Shown here: one piece after another, positions 22,119 to 30,541 of the stretch | Position numbering within the stretch: position 1 is the stretch's first letter | How the letters are laid out: each line of letters opens with the position of its first letter | Assembly (NCBI RefSeq): GCF_000732925.1 | Contig: NZ_CP008953.1 | Location: 8,797,001-8,861,000, forward strand | Direction: 5' to 3' | Source: Amycolatopsis japonica | GTDB lineage: Bacteria; Actinomycetota; Actinomycetes; Mycobacteriales; Pseudonocardiaceae | DNA: 64,000 nt | Notes under the pieces: model-generated | What the model saw: only the letters and a program-made list of their open reading frames with translations | The model's database searches: none | Told to the model about the DNA's origin: nothing | Position numbers and translations under genes: made by a program

Positions 22119-23942
22119 TCAGCCGAGGCGCTGCTTGAGCGCGTCCAGCTCGTCACGCAGCGACGACGGGACCTTGTCGCCGATCTTCTCGAACCACTCC
22201 TCGATGAGCGGCAGTTCCTGACGCCACTCGTCGGCGGAGACGTCCAGCGCGGCCTGGATGTCGGCCAGCGGCTCCTTGAGGCCGTCGGTGTCGAGGTCCT
22301 CGGCGTTCGGCACGAAACCGACCGGGGTCTCGTTCGCGTTGCCCTTGCCCTCGACGCGGTCGATGACCCACTTCAGGATCCGCGAGTTCTCGCCGAAGCC
22401 CGGCCACAGGAAACGGCCGTCGTCGCCACGGCGGAACCAGTTGACGTAGAAGATCTTCGGCAGCTTGTCCGCGTCGGCGTTCTTGCCGAGGTCCAGCCAG
22501 TGCTTGAAGTAGTCACCGGCGTGGTAGCCGAGGAACGGCAGCATGGCCATCGGGTCGCGGCGCACGTTGCCGACCGCGCCGGCGGCGGCCGCGGTGGTCT
22601 CCGACGACATGGTGGCGCCCATGAACACGCCGTGCTGCCAGTCGCGGGCCTCGTTCACCAGCGGGACCGTGGTCTTGCGGCGGCCGCCGAACAGGATCGC
22701 CGAGATCGGCACGCCCTGCGGGTCGTCCCACTCCGGCGCGAGGATCGGGCACTGCGACATCGGGGTGCAGTAGCGCGAGTTCGGGTGCGCGGCCTTCTCT
22801 TCCGACTCCGGCGTCCAGTCCTGCTTCTTCCAGGAGGTGGCGTGCTCGGGCTTGTCGCCCATGCCCTCCCACCAGATGTCGCCGTCGTCGGTGAGCGCGA
22901 CGTTCGTGTAGACCGTGTTGCCCTTTTCGATGGTGCGCATCGCGTTGGGGTTGGTGTGCCAGTCGGTGCCCGGCGCGACGCCGAAGAAGCCGAACTCGGG
23001 GTTCACCGCGTACAGGCGGCCGTCCTCGCCGAACCGCATCCACGCGATGTCGTCACCGAGGGTCTCGGCGCGCCAGCCGGGGATGGTCGGCTGCAGCATG
23101 GCGAGGTTGGTCTTGCCGCAGGCACTCGGGAACGCCGCCGCGACGTAGTGGACCTTGTCCTCGGGCGAGATCAGCTTGAGGATCAGCATGTGCTCGGCCA
23201 GCCAGCCCTCGTCGCGGGCGATGACCGAACCGATGCGCAGCGAGTAGCACTTCTTGCCCAGCAGCGAGTTGCCGCCGTAGCCGGAGCCGTAGCTCCAGAT
23301 CTCGCGGGACTCGGGGAAGTGCGAGATGTACTTGGTGGTGTTGCACGGCCAGGAGACGTCCTCCTGGCCCGGCTCCAGCGGCGCGCCGACGGAGTGCAGG
23401 GCCGGGACGAACTCGCGCTCGGTGCCGTCCTCGGTGACGAACTTGTCCAGCGCGGCCTTGCCGGCGCGGGTCATCACGCGCATGGAGGCGACGACGTAGG
23501 CGAAGTCGGTGATCTCGATGCCGAGCTTGGGGTCCTCGGCTCCGAGGGGGCCCATGCAGAAGGGGATGACGTACATCGTGCGACCGCGCATGCACCCGCG
23601 GTACAGCTCGGTCATCGTGGCCTTCATCTCGGCCGGGTCCATCCAGTTGTTGGTGGGACCGGCGTCCTCTTCGTTCTCGGAACAGATGAAGGTGCGTTCT
23701 TCGACGCGGGCGACGTCATTCGGGTCGGAAGCCGCCCAGAACGAGTTGGGCTTCGCGTCGAGCTGCACGAACGTGCCGGCGGAGACCAGCTCGGCGTTGA
23801 TCCGGGCGGCCTCTTCGTCGGACCCGTCGACCCACACCACACGGTCCGGAGTGGTCAGTTCGGCGACCTCCCGGACCCAGGACAGCACGCCACTGTGCGT
23901 CGTCGGCGCATTTTCCAGTCCAGGGATGGCGACTGCGGTCAT
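22119..23942 (-). CDS. pckG: Phosphoenolpyruvate carboxykinase (GTP)
   Basis: 607-aa GTP-dependent enzyme (oxaloacetate + GTP to PEP + CO2 + GDP), the first step of gluconeogenesis. The P-loop FPSACGKTNLAML carries the hyper-reactive Cys (about residue 273). MYVIPFCMGPLG, GRRKTTVPLV and the FLWPGFGENSRILKW guanine-binding loop are also clear. Length matches the family (about 600-620 aa). ATG 23942 has AGGAG upstream. It forms a single-gene unit with a terminator on each side. The 5' leader (about 23943-24110) contains a hairpin. Confidence 0.97.
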   Translation of the reverse strand: MTAVAIPGLENAPTTHSGVLSWVREVAELTTPDRVVWVDGSDEEAARINAELVSAGTFVQLDAKPNSFWAASDPNDVARVEERTFICSENEEDAGPTNNWMDPAEMKATMTELYRGCMRGRTMYVIPFCMGPLGAEDPKLGIEITDFAYVVASMRVMTRAGKAALDKFVTEDGTEREFVPALHSVGAPLEPGQEDVSWPCNTTKYISHFPESREIWSYGSGYGGNSLLGKKCYSLRIGSVIARDEGWLAEHMLILKLISPEDKVHYVAAAFPSACGKTNLAMLQPTIPGWRAETLGDDIAWMRFGEDGRLYAVNPEFGFFGVAPGTDWHTNPNAMRTIEKGNTVYTNVALTDDGDIWWEGMGDKPEHATSWKKQDWTPESEEKAAHPNSRYCTPMSQCPILAPEWDDPQGVPISAILFGGRRKTTVPLVNEARDWQHGVFMGATMSSETTAAAAGAVGNVRRDPMAMLPFLGYHAGDYFKHWLDLGKNADADKLPKIFYVNWFRRGDDGRFLWPGFGENSRILKWVIDRVEGKGNANETPVGFVPNAEDLDTDGLKEPLADIQAALDVSADEWRQELPLIEEWFEKIGDKVPSSLRDELDALKQRLG

Positions 23943-24338
23943 CTCTACTCCTGACTTCCGACGGCAGAAGCCCACACCGGGAACGACGCTGTTCCGATGC
24001 GGGCTTCGATGCCGGCGACCGAATGGCTTCGCACACCGGCGGGAAGACCGGTGTGCAGGTTTTGGGATTCCCCGAGAGTAGCCGGATGACCGGCAGGTAA
24101 CCGAGAGCTGACCTGTCGGTTCTCTCACAAGAACGATAAGGGAATCGATTCAGTATCACCGGAATGGGCCATACGCAGAAATTCTTCCGGTGATCGATGG
24201 CACAGCCGGCAGACGAATCGGACATGAGAAAACCCGGCACGAGGTCTCGTGCCGGGTTGTTCTGTGACCAGGATTACATTAATCGGCCCGCCGAAATGGA
24301 CTAAACCATTCTTGTATTGGTCCAGGCCATTTCAGGAT
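23943..24338 (-). promoter_or_regulatory. pckG leader/promoter region and upstream terminator
   Basis: A 396-bp gap without a gene. On the minus strand it contains, in transcription order, the terminator at 24231-24258 (end of the upstream unit), then AT-richer sequence (24120-24170) where the pckG promoter should lie, then a hairpin GCACACCGG/CCGGTGTGC (24031-24039 with 24048-24056) in the pckG leader. No known riboswitch fold was recognised. Confidence 0.5.
24231..24258 (-). terminator. Terminator of the acidic repeat protein gene
   Basis: AACCCGGCACGAG (24231-24243) and CTCGTGCCGGGTT (24246-24258) give a 13-bp stem with a 2-nt loop, followed on the minus strand by TTCTC. It lies about 80 nt after the stop at 24339. 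Confidence 0.85.
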
Positions 24339-25058
24339 TTAGTTGGGGCTGATCCACTGGCCGGTGGCGGAATCGATCTTCGCCACTCCTTCGAGGGTTT
24401 CGGTGCCTTCGCCACCCCACGCCGCGTCGCCCGCCGGGTCGCCTTCGGCCGCCGGAGCGCTCGTGAAGGCCGAGTCGATGTCGTTGTTGACCAGGCCGCT
24501 GCCGACCTCGGACCACTGGCCGGGGCCGGTGTGCTCGTAGGTCTTGGAGTTGCCGGAGGCGTCGGTCTCCACCGCGATGTCGGCGCTGCCGTCGCCGTCC
24601 TTGTCGGTGAAGGCGATCGTGCGGCCGTCCTCCGTGTGGACGATGGCGGTGTCCGGGGTCCCGTCGTTGTTGGTGTCGACGGTGGGCGGGCCGACCTCGA
24701 CGTCGCCGCTGGGCATGTCGGCGTGCATGGTGCCGCTGGTGCCCGCGTCGGAACCGTCGTCGTTGCCGCCGCCACCCGCCTCGACCCAGGAACCGGACGC
24801 CTCGTCGTAGACGGCTTCCTGGACGACCTTGCCGTTCTCGTCGAGCACCGCGTACTGGTCGGCCTCGCCATCGCCGTCGCTGTCGACGAACGCCTGGCCG
24901 GTGCCGTCCTCGTGCTGGATGACGGCGGCGTCGTTCACGCCGTCCTTGTCGAGGTCGTAGTTGAGCTCGGCCTGGTACTCCTCGCCGTCAACGTGGACGG
25001 TGACCGCTTCGGTGGAGCCCGACTCGGTGTCCGTGCCGCCGCTCTCGTCGACCCACAT
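24339..25058 (-). CDS. Acidic protein with repeated Ca-binding-like DxDxDG motifs (DUF6802-like)
   Basis: 239-aa, very acidic, Gly-rich protein without an evident signal peptide or membrane helix. Four dockerin/EF-hand-like loops repeat: DLDKDGVND, DSDGDGEAD, DTNNDGTPD and DKDGDGSAD. Each is followed by a beta-strand pair (AVIQHEDGTGQAF, AIVHTEDGRTIAF). A central Gly/Asp linker joins two halves, suggesting an internal duplication. It resembles actinobacterial proteins annotated as DUF6802 (from memory). ATG 25058 with GAGGGGG. Calcium binding is inferred from the motif only. Confidence 0.75.
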   Translation of the reverse strand: MWVDESGGTDTESGSTEAVTVHVDGEEYQAELNYDLDKDGVNDAAVIQHEDGTGQAFVDSDGDGEADQYAVLDENGKVVQEAVYDEASGSWVEAGGGGNDDGSDAGTSGTMHADMPSGDVEVGPPTVDTNNDGTPDTAIVHTEDGRTIAFTDKDGDGSADIAVETDASGNSKTYEHTGPGQWSEVGSGLVNNDIDSAFTSAPAAEGDPAGDAAWGGEGTETLEGVAKIDSATGQWISPN

Positions 25059-25166
25059 GGGATAACCCCCTCGTTGACCTGCTGGTGTGTCGAAGCTTAA
25101 GACTCACCGTAAGCCGGTTCGGTTCCGGTCCACAACAGGACCACCCGCTGGGGCAGGCTGGCCCAG

Positions 25167-25230
25167 CGCGTTTAGTCCTCTGGATGCGGTACTTGCACGT
25201 GCAAGTACCGCATCCAGAGGACTAAACGCG
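25167..25230. repeat. Palindrome family A, copy 2
   Basis: Perfect 64-bp palindrome without a loop, 6 bp after the stop of the first dynamin-like gene. The outer part (CGCG then the core TTTAGTCCTCTGGATGCG) matches copies 1 and 3, while the inner part (GTACTTGCAC/GTGCAAGTAC) is specific to this copy. It can act as a terminator for the minus strand. Confidence 0.92.
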
Positions 25231-25235
25231 GGTGA

Positions 25236-27071
25236 TCAGGCGTCGCGCAGTGACCGAATGCGTCCGAGCAGTGCCTCAGCGCGGTCCCGGCCGTCCGAGA
25301 CGTCCTTCAGGCGCTTCGCGACGACCGAGATCTTCTTCGCCCGTTCCTGCGCGCCCATCTTGATCGTCTTGTCGACTTCCTTCAGCTCCGCCTCGATCGC
25401 GTCGATGCGGCGGCCGAGGGCTTCGTCGAGCGCCATCGAAAGCTGCTGTTCGGCTTCGATCAGCTGCTCCGCGACGAGCTGGTCCAACGTGGACCGCGCG
25501 TCGGCGATCGCCTCGACCAGCCATTGCTTCATGTGCTGCTTGTCCGACGCGTGTTTGCGGGTCCGCGCCATCCACCAGCCTGCACCGAGCCCGATGATGA
25601 TCGTGGCGGGCAGGATCACCGGGTTCAGGATCGCGACACCCGCCAGCGGCAGCGCGGCGACCTTCCCGGCGCCGAGACCGCCGGAAACCCCCATGAAGAT
25701 GAGCAGTTTGTCCTCGGCCGTCGGCGGTTTCTTGTCCGGCGGGCGCAGCACGACCGGCGGGCCGCCCGCCCTGGCGAACTGGCCTCGGATGATGTCGAGC
25801 TCTTCGGGCGAGAACAGTTCGGCGAGCGCGACGTTGGTGACCTGGTTGAGCCGCTGGGAGAGCAGCATCGAGATCCGCTGCGACGTCGTCTGCAGCGCGA
25901 TGTCGACCTGCTGGGGCAGCGCGGCGAGATCGTCCCGTTTCGCGCCGTCGATCCGCTGGCGGAAGTGGGTCGACGCGTCGCGCATCTGCCTGCTGGTCTC
26001 GTGCCCGACCTCGACACGGGTCCTCTGGATCTCCGCACGCAGTTTCAGCTGCCAGCCGCGGGTCGAAGACCGGCGTTCGGTGGTCAGATCGTCGCGGCGC
26101 TGGCGCAGTTGCTCCGCTTCGGCCTCGCCGGCGGACAGCGCGCGGCTTTCCGCCTGGAGTTTCGCCTTGAGTTCGCCGAGCGCGCTCGACAGCGCGCGCA
26201 GGGTGTTGGCCTCGCCCAGCATCGCCGAACGGCCGACCAGCATCTCCTGCAACGCGCCCTGCAGCGCGGCGATGCCCGCCTTCTCGCGCAGCATCATGGC
26301 CATCTGCTCGTTCGGGGCCTTGGCCGCCGTTTCGAACATGCGCGCGGACACCGGGTGGAACACCGCGTCCGCGAACCGGGGGGCGTGCTCGGCGAGCAGC
26401 CGCCGGTCGGCTTCGAGGACTTCGCGCCAGCCGCGGAACTGGTCGGTCTTGGTCAGCGCGAACAGCACGGTCTCGACGCGCTCGCCCATGTCCTGCAGGA
26501 ACTGCAGTTCCTGCGCGGTGAACGGCGAGGAGGAGTCGACGACGAACAACAGCGCGGTGGCGCCCGCGGCGGCCTCCTTCGCCAGCTCGCCGTGCATCGA
26601 ATCGAGCCCGCCGACGCCCGGGGTATCCACAATGGACACTCGTTCGAGCAGCGGGACCGGGCCGGAGACCTCGACGTACCGCGGCGGGATCTGCCCTTCC
26701 GGCAGTTCGTGCGCCGCCGAGACCCAGTGGATCAGGTCGTTCAGGTTGATCGGCACCGGCGCCAGCTGGCCCGGGTAGCAGGCCTGCGCGGACCACTGCT
26801 CGGCGTGTTCGAAGACGAGATACGTCGCCGTGGCCACGTCGGCGTCCACAGGGGACAGTCCCGGCATGGACAGGAGCGCGTTCACGAGCGAGCTCTTGCC
26901 GCGGTTGGTCTCGCCGACCACCACGACCGACGGCTTCTTCGGCCGCGTCTTCCGGATGTCCTCGACCCATTTCGCGGCCTGAGGATCGGCTTCACGGACG
27001 ACGGTGAGCAGCTGCTCGCGGGTGCTCTTCACGACCGCGGGCAGGTTGGCCGCCGCGCTCGGAGCGGTCAC
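25236..27071 (-). CDS. Dynamin-like GTPase (IniA/DynA type), first of two
   Basis: 611-aa large GTPase. The G domain has G1 GETNRGKS, a switch region with Thr in VATATYLV, G3 DTPGVGG and G4 TKTD. Long helical segments follow (about 290-480). A hydrophobic pair near residues 490-530 (GGLGAGKVAALPLAGVAILNPVILPATIIIGLGAGWW, partly quoted) acts as a membrane paddle, and a helical C-terminus ends it. Such proteins remodel or protect membranes. The GTG start overlaps the GrpE-like stop (GTGA), so the two proteins are made together. Confidence 0.9.
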   Translation of the reverse strand: MTAPSAAANLPAVVKSTREQLLTVVREADPQAAKWVEDIRKTRPKKPSVVVVGETNRGKSSLVNALLSMPGLSPVDADVATATYLVFEHAEQWSAQACYPGQLAPVPINLNDLIHWVSAAHELPEGQIPPRYVEVSGPVPLLERVSIVDTPGVGGLDSMHGELAKEAAAGATALLFVVDSSSPFTAQELQFLQDMGERVETVLFALTKTDQFRGWREVLEADRRLLAEHAPRFADAVFHPVSARMFETAAKAPNEQMAMMLREKAGIAALQGALQEMLVGRSAMLGEANTLRALSSALGELKAKLQAESRALSAGEAEAEQLRQRRDDLTTERRSSTRGWQLKLRAEIQRTRVEVGHETSRQMRDASTHFRQRIDGAKRDDLAALPQQVDIALQTTSQRISMLLSQRLNQVTNVALAELFSPEELDIIRGQFARAGGPPVVLRPPDKKPPTAEDKLLIFMGVSGGLGAGKVAALPLAGVAILNPVILPATIIIGLGAGWWMARTRKHASDKQHMKQWLVEAIADARSTLDQLVAEQLIEAEQQLSMALDEALGRRIDAIEAELKEVDKTIKMGAQERAKKISVVAKRLKDVSDGRDRAEALLGRIRSLRDA

Positions 27072-27553
27072 TGTGCCTTCTTCGCGTAGACGATGACGAT
27101 CGGCGCGCGCAGCACCCGGTCGTGATCGGCGAACCCGACGACCTCGGTCTCCGCGACGAGCCCTTCGAGTGCCGGATCCTCGGTCGCGACCGCGCCGCCC
27201 GCCTCGTGCACGGCGGGGTCGAACCGCTCGCCGTCCGGACGCAGGGCACGGACGCCGATCGCGGCGAGACCGTGTTCGAGCCGCTCGACGACACCGCCGC
27301 TGCGGGCGCGATCGAGGGCGTACAGGCACATCTGGATCAGTGCCTGCCTGTCGGCGAGAGCCTGTTCGAGGTCGGCCGGACCCGTGGTCGTGGACTCCAC
27401 ATCGGGTTTCGACGCGGCTTCGACCTCAGTGGTTCCCTCGGACGGCGAAGTCCCGCCATCCGCTTCGGCGATGATCGCCGCCGAGATCTGGCCGGTCGGC
27501 ACATCGTCCGGATTTTCCTCGTCGACCGCCTTCTTGCGCAGCCAGGCACCCAC
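27068..27553 (-). CDS. GrpE-like protein in the dynamin operon
   Basis: 161-aa protein. An acidic N-terminus (about 1-60) precedes a helical segment (LADRQALIQMCLYALDRARSGGVVERLEHGL, given in part) and a beta-rich end (VAETEVVGFADHDRVLRAPIVIVYAK) that resembles the GrpE head. GrpE is the nucleotide-exchange factor of Hsp70, but no dnaK gene is in the window. It is far from the classical dnaK-grpE-dnaJ locus, so it is probably a specialised partner of the dynamin. GTG start with a GGGG-type ribosome site; coupled to the downstream GTPase gene. Confidence 0.72.
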   Translation of the reverse strand: MGAWLRKKAVDEENPDDVPTGQISAAIIAEADGGTSPSEGTTEVEAASKPDVESTTTGPADLEQALADRQALIQMCLYALDRARSGGVVERLEHGLAAIGVRALRPDGERFDPAVHEAGGAVATEDPALEGLVAETEVVGFADHDRVLRAPIVIVYAKKAQ

Positions 27554-27577
27554 CGATTCGACCCCCGTAACTGATGT

Positions 27578-27601
27578 CCCGGGCTTACCGATCAGCCCGG
27601 G
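27578..27601 (-). terminator. Hairpin overlapping the TetR stop codon
   Basis: CCCGGGCT (27578-27585) pairs with AGCCCGGG (27594-27601). The stem covers the last codons of the TetR gene. It may separate that operon from the GrpE-dynamin operon, which starts 25 bp later. Confidence 0.55.
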
Positions 27602-28248
27602 GAGATTTCACCAGTGTCGGCCACCCGCCCGGCCGCCGGGGGCGGAATCGCCAGAACGGGACGAAGGAATCTGGCGATCAGCTCCTTCATCACCGCGAGT
27701 TCCGCCGCCGGATCGAGGTCCGGCTCCAGAATCACGCGGGAGAGCGGCGCGTCGACCAAAGCGACGAGCCAGCTGGCCACTGTCCGCGGGGGCAACCCGG
27801 GGTCGATCCGGCCCGCGTCCACCGCCCGCGTCACGAGGAGGGTGAGCCCGTCGCGCAGGGCGCGGTCGTTGCCCTGGACGAGCTCGGCCAGGTCGGCGTC
27901 GCGGGAGCACTGCGCGGCGACTTCGAGGACGAGTTTGGCCGCGACCGGGTGCAGCAGCTGCTCGGACACGTGCGCGACGACGTGGAGGATCGACTCCCAC
28001 GGGTCCTCGATCTCCCCGGCGGCCGCGAGCAGGGCCGCGGTCTCGTCGGCGTCCTGCTCGAAGATGCCGACGAACACCGCGCGTTTGTTCGGGAAGTAGT
28101 GGAACAGGCTGCCGGTGCTGATCCCCGCCGCGCGGCAGATCTCCGCCGTCGTGGTCTTCTCGAAGCCCTTCTCCGAGAAACGCCACGCGGCCGCGTCGAG
28201 GATGGCGCGGCGTTTGGCCTCGTGTTTGGCGGGGTCGACCGTCCTCAT
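27592..28248 (-). CDS. TetR-family transcriptional repressor
   Basis: 218-aa regulator. The helix-turn-helix is TTAEICRAAGISTGSLFHYFPNK (about 34-56, part quoted), preceded by RRAILDAAAWRFSEKGFEKTT. The ligand-binding half is all-helical (about 70-205). The ATG overlaps the YqeB-like stop (ATGA), so it is the second gene of that operon, and the palindrome in that operon's promoter (28739-28752) is its likely operator. The operon sits between two dynamin genes, so its regulon may include them (inference). Confidence 0.92.
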   Translation of the reverse strand: MRTVDPAKHEAKRRAILDAAAWRFSEKGFEKTTTAEICRAAGISTGSLFHYFPNKRAVFVGIFEQDADETAALLAAAGEIEDPWESILHVVAHVSEQLLHPVAAKLVLEVAAQCSRDADLAELVQGNDRALRDGLTLLVTRAVDAGRIDPGLPPRTVASWLVALVDAPLSRVILEPDLDPAAELAVMKELIARFLRPVLAIPPPAAGRVADTGEISPG

Positions 28249-28724
28249 TTCACCGCCGGGGGCTCGTCGAGCCACGGGTAGCCGTACTCGAGAAAGGCCT
28301 TGGCGACGGCCTCGCGGTCGACGTCGCCCTTCTGCCGCGCCAGTTCCCTGCCGTCGGCGGCGAGCAGGACGAGCTCCTTGCCGTCGAGGAAGACGGCCTC
28401 CAGCTCGGCTTCGTACGCGCGGCTGCGGCCCTTGGTGGTGAGCGTGATGCGGGTCGGCGTCACCTTGACGATCAGCCGTTCGTGCGCCCAGACCGCGGCG
28501 AACAGCAGGCCGAGGACCAGGCCCACGCCGATTCCGACGACCGTTGCCCAGGGCTGGGGGATGTTCGAGACCAGTTGGAACGGGCCCTTGAACGGGATCC
28601 AGCTCAGGGACGCCACCCAGCCCGAGATCGACTGGAGGAACCAGCCGAGGGCGGCCCCCGCCAGTGGGCAGCCGATCCAGGAGGCCGTGCGCAGCCACTG
28701 GGGCTCGTCGACGATCGTTTCCAT
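28245..28724 (-). CDS. YqeB-like membrane protein
   Basis: 159 aa from the METIVDEPQWLRTAS start. Two hydrophobic segments (about 17-37 and 55-75) are followed by a soluble PH-like domain (VKVTPTRITLTTKGRSR...LVLLAADGRELARQKGDVDREAVAKAF) and a short tail. The pattern matches the actinobacterial YqeB family, whose role is unknown. ATG 28724 is preferred to an in-frame start at 28793, which would lie inside the repeat palindrome. Operon with the TetR gene. Confidence 0.78.
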   Translation of the reverse strand: METIVDEPQWLRTASWIGCPLAGAALGWFLQSISGWVASLSWIPFKGPFQLVSNIPQPWATVVGIGVGLVLGLLFAAVWAHERLIVKVTPTRITLTTKGRSRAYEAELEAVFLDGKELVLLAADGRELARQKGDVDREAVAKAFLEYGYPWLDEPPAVK

Positions 28725-28738
28725 GCGCCCATTATTAG

Positions 28739-28752
28739 ACCGAGCGCTCGGT
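28739..28752. promoter_or_regulatory. TetR operator palindrome
   Basis: ACCGAGCGCTCGGT, a 14-bp perfect dyad 14 bp before the YqeB start. The core GAGCGCTC is common in TetR/AcrR operators. It probably mediates autorepression of the YqeB-TetR operon. Confidence 0.7.
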
Positions 28753-28766
28753 TTATCAATCCGGCC

Positions 28767-28830
28767 CGCATTTAGTCCTCTGGATGCGGTCATTGCGCGT
28801 GCAAGGACCGCATCCAGAGGACTAAATGCG
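28767..28830. repeat. Palindrome family A, copy 3
   Basis: Arms of 25 bp (28767-28791 and 28806-28830) carry the family core TTTAGTCCTCTGGATGCG. The 14-nt middle also contains TTGC/GCAA. It starts 14 bp after the stop of the second dynamin-like gene and so can terminate it, just upstream of the YqeB-TetR promoter. Confidence 0.92.
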
Positions 28831-28844
28831 CGGATCGCGGGAGG

Positions 28845-30413
28845 TCAGTCGCGGATCTGCTGCCAGATGAGGAAGTAGGCCCGGTGCACGACGTGCGCGA
28901 CACGGCTTTGGGCGGGCGTCGCGCCGAAGGACGCGAAGGAGCGCCACCAGCCGGCGCGTTCCAGGGCGTGGGCGGCGAGATCGGCGCGGGGAGCGCCCGG
29001 CTTGCCGAGCTGGGCGCCGATGTCGGCGTTGCTGCCGACCCGCAGGACCTCCTCGGACAGGTCCTCGGGCATGTCGACCGCGCCGGACGCGACCAGGGTG
29101 AGCGCTTCGAGCAGGCGCAGCTGATGCGCCTCGGGCTTGGCGAGCAGGACCTCGATCGCGTCGTGGACGCGCTGCCGCTCGGCCGGATCGCCGGACGCGT
29201 GGGCCAGCGCGGTGACCGAAGCGAGCGCGGCGGCGGCCTTGATGCCGTCGGCTCGGGCGGCGAAGACGATGCTCAGCCGCTGGCGGACGGCTTCGAGCCC
29301 GGAGGCGTCGAGCAGCTTCCGCCGCAGCGAGCCCGCGGTGATCTCGGGTTCCTTGCGGATCGCCTCGACGGCGTACCGGACGCCGAACAGGTCCAGTTTC
29401 TCCAGCAGCCGCAGCCGGGTGCCCGCCGCGACGTCGCATTCCCAGCTGGTGAAGATGTCCGCCGAGATCAGCATGGTCTCGAGGATGTCGTCGTCCATCT
29501 CGGCCAGCTGGCGCAGCGCCTCGGCGTCGGGGGAGGTGAACCCGCCGGACTCGGCCGACTCCGCGATCAGCCCGATCACCGGCAGCACGTCCGCGACGCG
29601 GGGTTTCAGCGTCGCGGCCTGCTTCTCCGACAGCAGTGTCGCGGCCTTCCACACGTCGCCGCCCGAGCCTTCGACCGACTCCGGCGCGATGGTGTCCGCC
29701 TTGTTGAGCACCGCGATCGCGTTGACCGGGCCCGCCTCGCGGCTCGCGGTCGCGGCGGTGAACGCGGCCAGCGCCTGCTGGTCGTCGGCGCGCACGCCCT
29801 GCGTGACCACGTAGAGCACGGCCTCGGCGCCCGCGACCGCGTTGCGCGAGGTGTCGTCCAGCTCGTCGGAGCCTTCTTCTTCCTCTTCGTCATCGTCGGG
29901 CTTGCGGTGCTTCGCCGCGCCCAGCAGCTCCTCGGTCCGCGACACCGAAGCGGCGTCGAGCGAGCCGAGGCCCGGGGTGTCGATGACGGTCATGCCCTGC
30001 AGGACCGCGTTGGTGAGGTACGCCTCGATATGCGAGACCTGGTCGATGTCGATGCCCAGCTCGGCCGGGATCATCCCGTCGGCGGAGAAGGGCAGCACCT
30101 GTTTGCGGCCGTCGTTGAAGACGATCTCGACGCGGTCGACCGTGCCGTACTGGAACCGGGTGACCAGCCGCGTGCACTCGCCGACGTCGGTCGGCGCGAC
30201 CCGGCGGCCGATCAGGGCGTTGACCAGGGTGGACTTCCCCGATTTGATCCGGCCCGCGACGGCGACCTGCAACGGGCCGCCCAGCCTGCGCAGCACTTCG
30301 GCGAAACCCGCCGCGGTCCGCGCGGACACCTGGGGCTGGAGGCGATGGCAGAGATTCGCCACCGACATCGACAACGGACCGGCGAGACGGCCCTGCTCCG
30401 TCGCTGAGGTCAC
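28845..30413 (-). CDS. Dynamin-like GTPase (IniC/DynB type), second of two
   Basis: About 522 aa. G1 is AGRIKSGKS (near residues 45-53), G3 is DTPGLGS and G4 is LNKAD. A striking acidic insert (DDDEEEEEGSDELDD) sits between G3 and G4. The C-terminal half is helical and lacks an obvious long membrane paddle, unlike the first GTPase. Pairs in which only one partner inserts into membrane are typical of bacterial dynamins. GTG 30413 fits the GGGAGGGG ribosome site; GTG 30422 overlaps that site. Divergent from the two-component system at 30542. Confidence 0.88.
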   Translation of the reverse strand: MTSATEQGRLAGPLSMSVANLCHRLQPQVSARTAAGFAEVLRRLGGPLQVAVAGRIKSGKSTLVNALIGRRVAPTDVGECTRLVTRFQYGTVDRVEIVFNDGRKQVLPFSADGMIPAELGIDIDQVSHIEAYLTNAVLQGMTVIDTPGLGSLDAASVSRTEELLGAAKHRKPDDDEEEEEGSDELDDTSRNAVAGAEAVLYVVTQGVRADDQQALAAFTAATASREAGPVNAIAVLNKADTIAPESVEGSGGDVWKAATLLSEKQAATLKPRVADVLPVIGLIAESAESGGFTSPDAEALRQLAEMDDDILETMLISADIFTSWECDVAAGTRLRLLEKLDLFGVRYAVEAIRKEPEITAGSLRRKLLDASGLEAVRQRLSIVFAARADGIKAAAALASVTALAHASGDPAERQRVHDAIEVLLAKPEAHQLRLLEALTLVASGAVDMPEDLSEEVLRVGSNADIGAQLGKPGAPRADLAAHALERAGWWRSFASFGATPAQSRVAHVVHRAYFLIWQQIRD

Positions 30414-30541
30414 GGCGCCCACCCCTCCCAGTCGTCGAGCACGCCGAGGAGAATCGTGCCATGCCGCTCATCCTCGGGTCGCACCGAAGGTGGTACCGGC
30501 GACCGACGCGCGAACGGCATCGCCCGACATAGTGTTACCAG

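Noticed and set aside
23943..24110. Riboswitch in the pckG leader
   Set aside because: Only one 9-bp hairpin is visible and no conserved aptamer core was recognised.
25167..28830. Insertion-sequence inverted repeats bounding the YqeB-TetR-GrpE-dynamin segment
   Set aside because: The two palindromes are each self-complementary, contain no transposase between them, and a third copy lies at 4901 in unrelated context; no target-site duplication seen.
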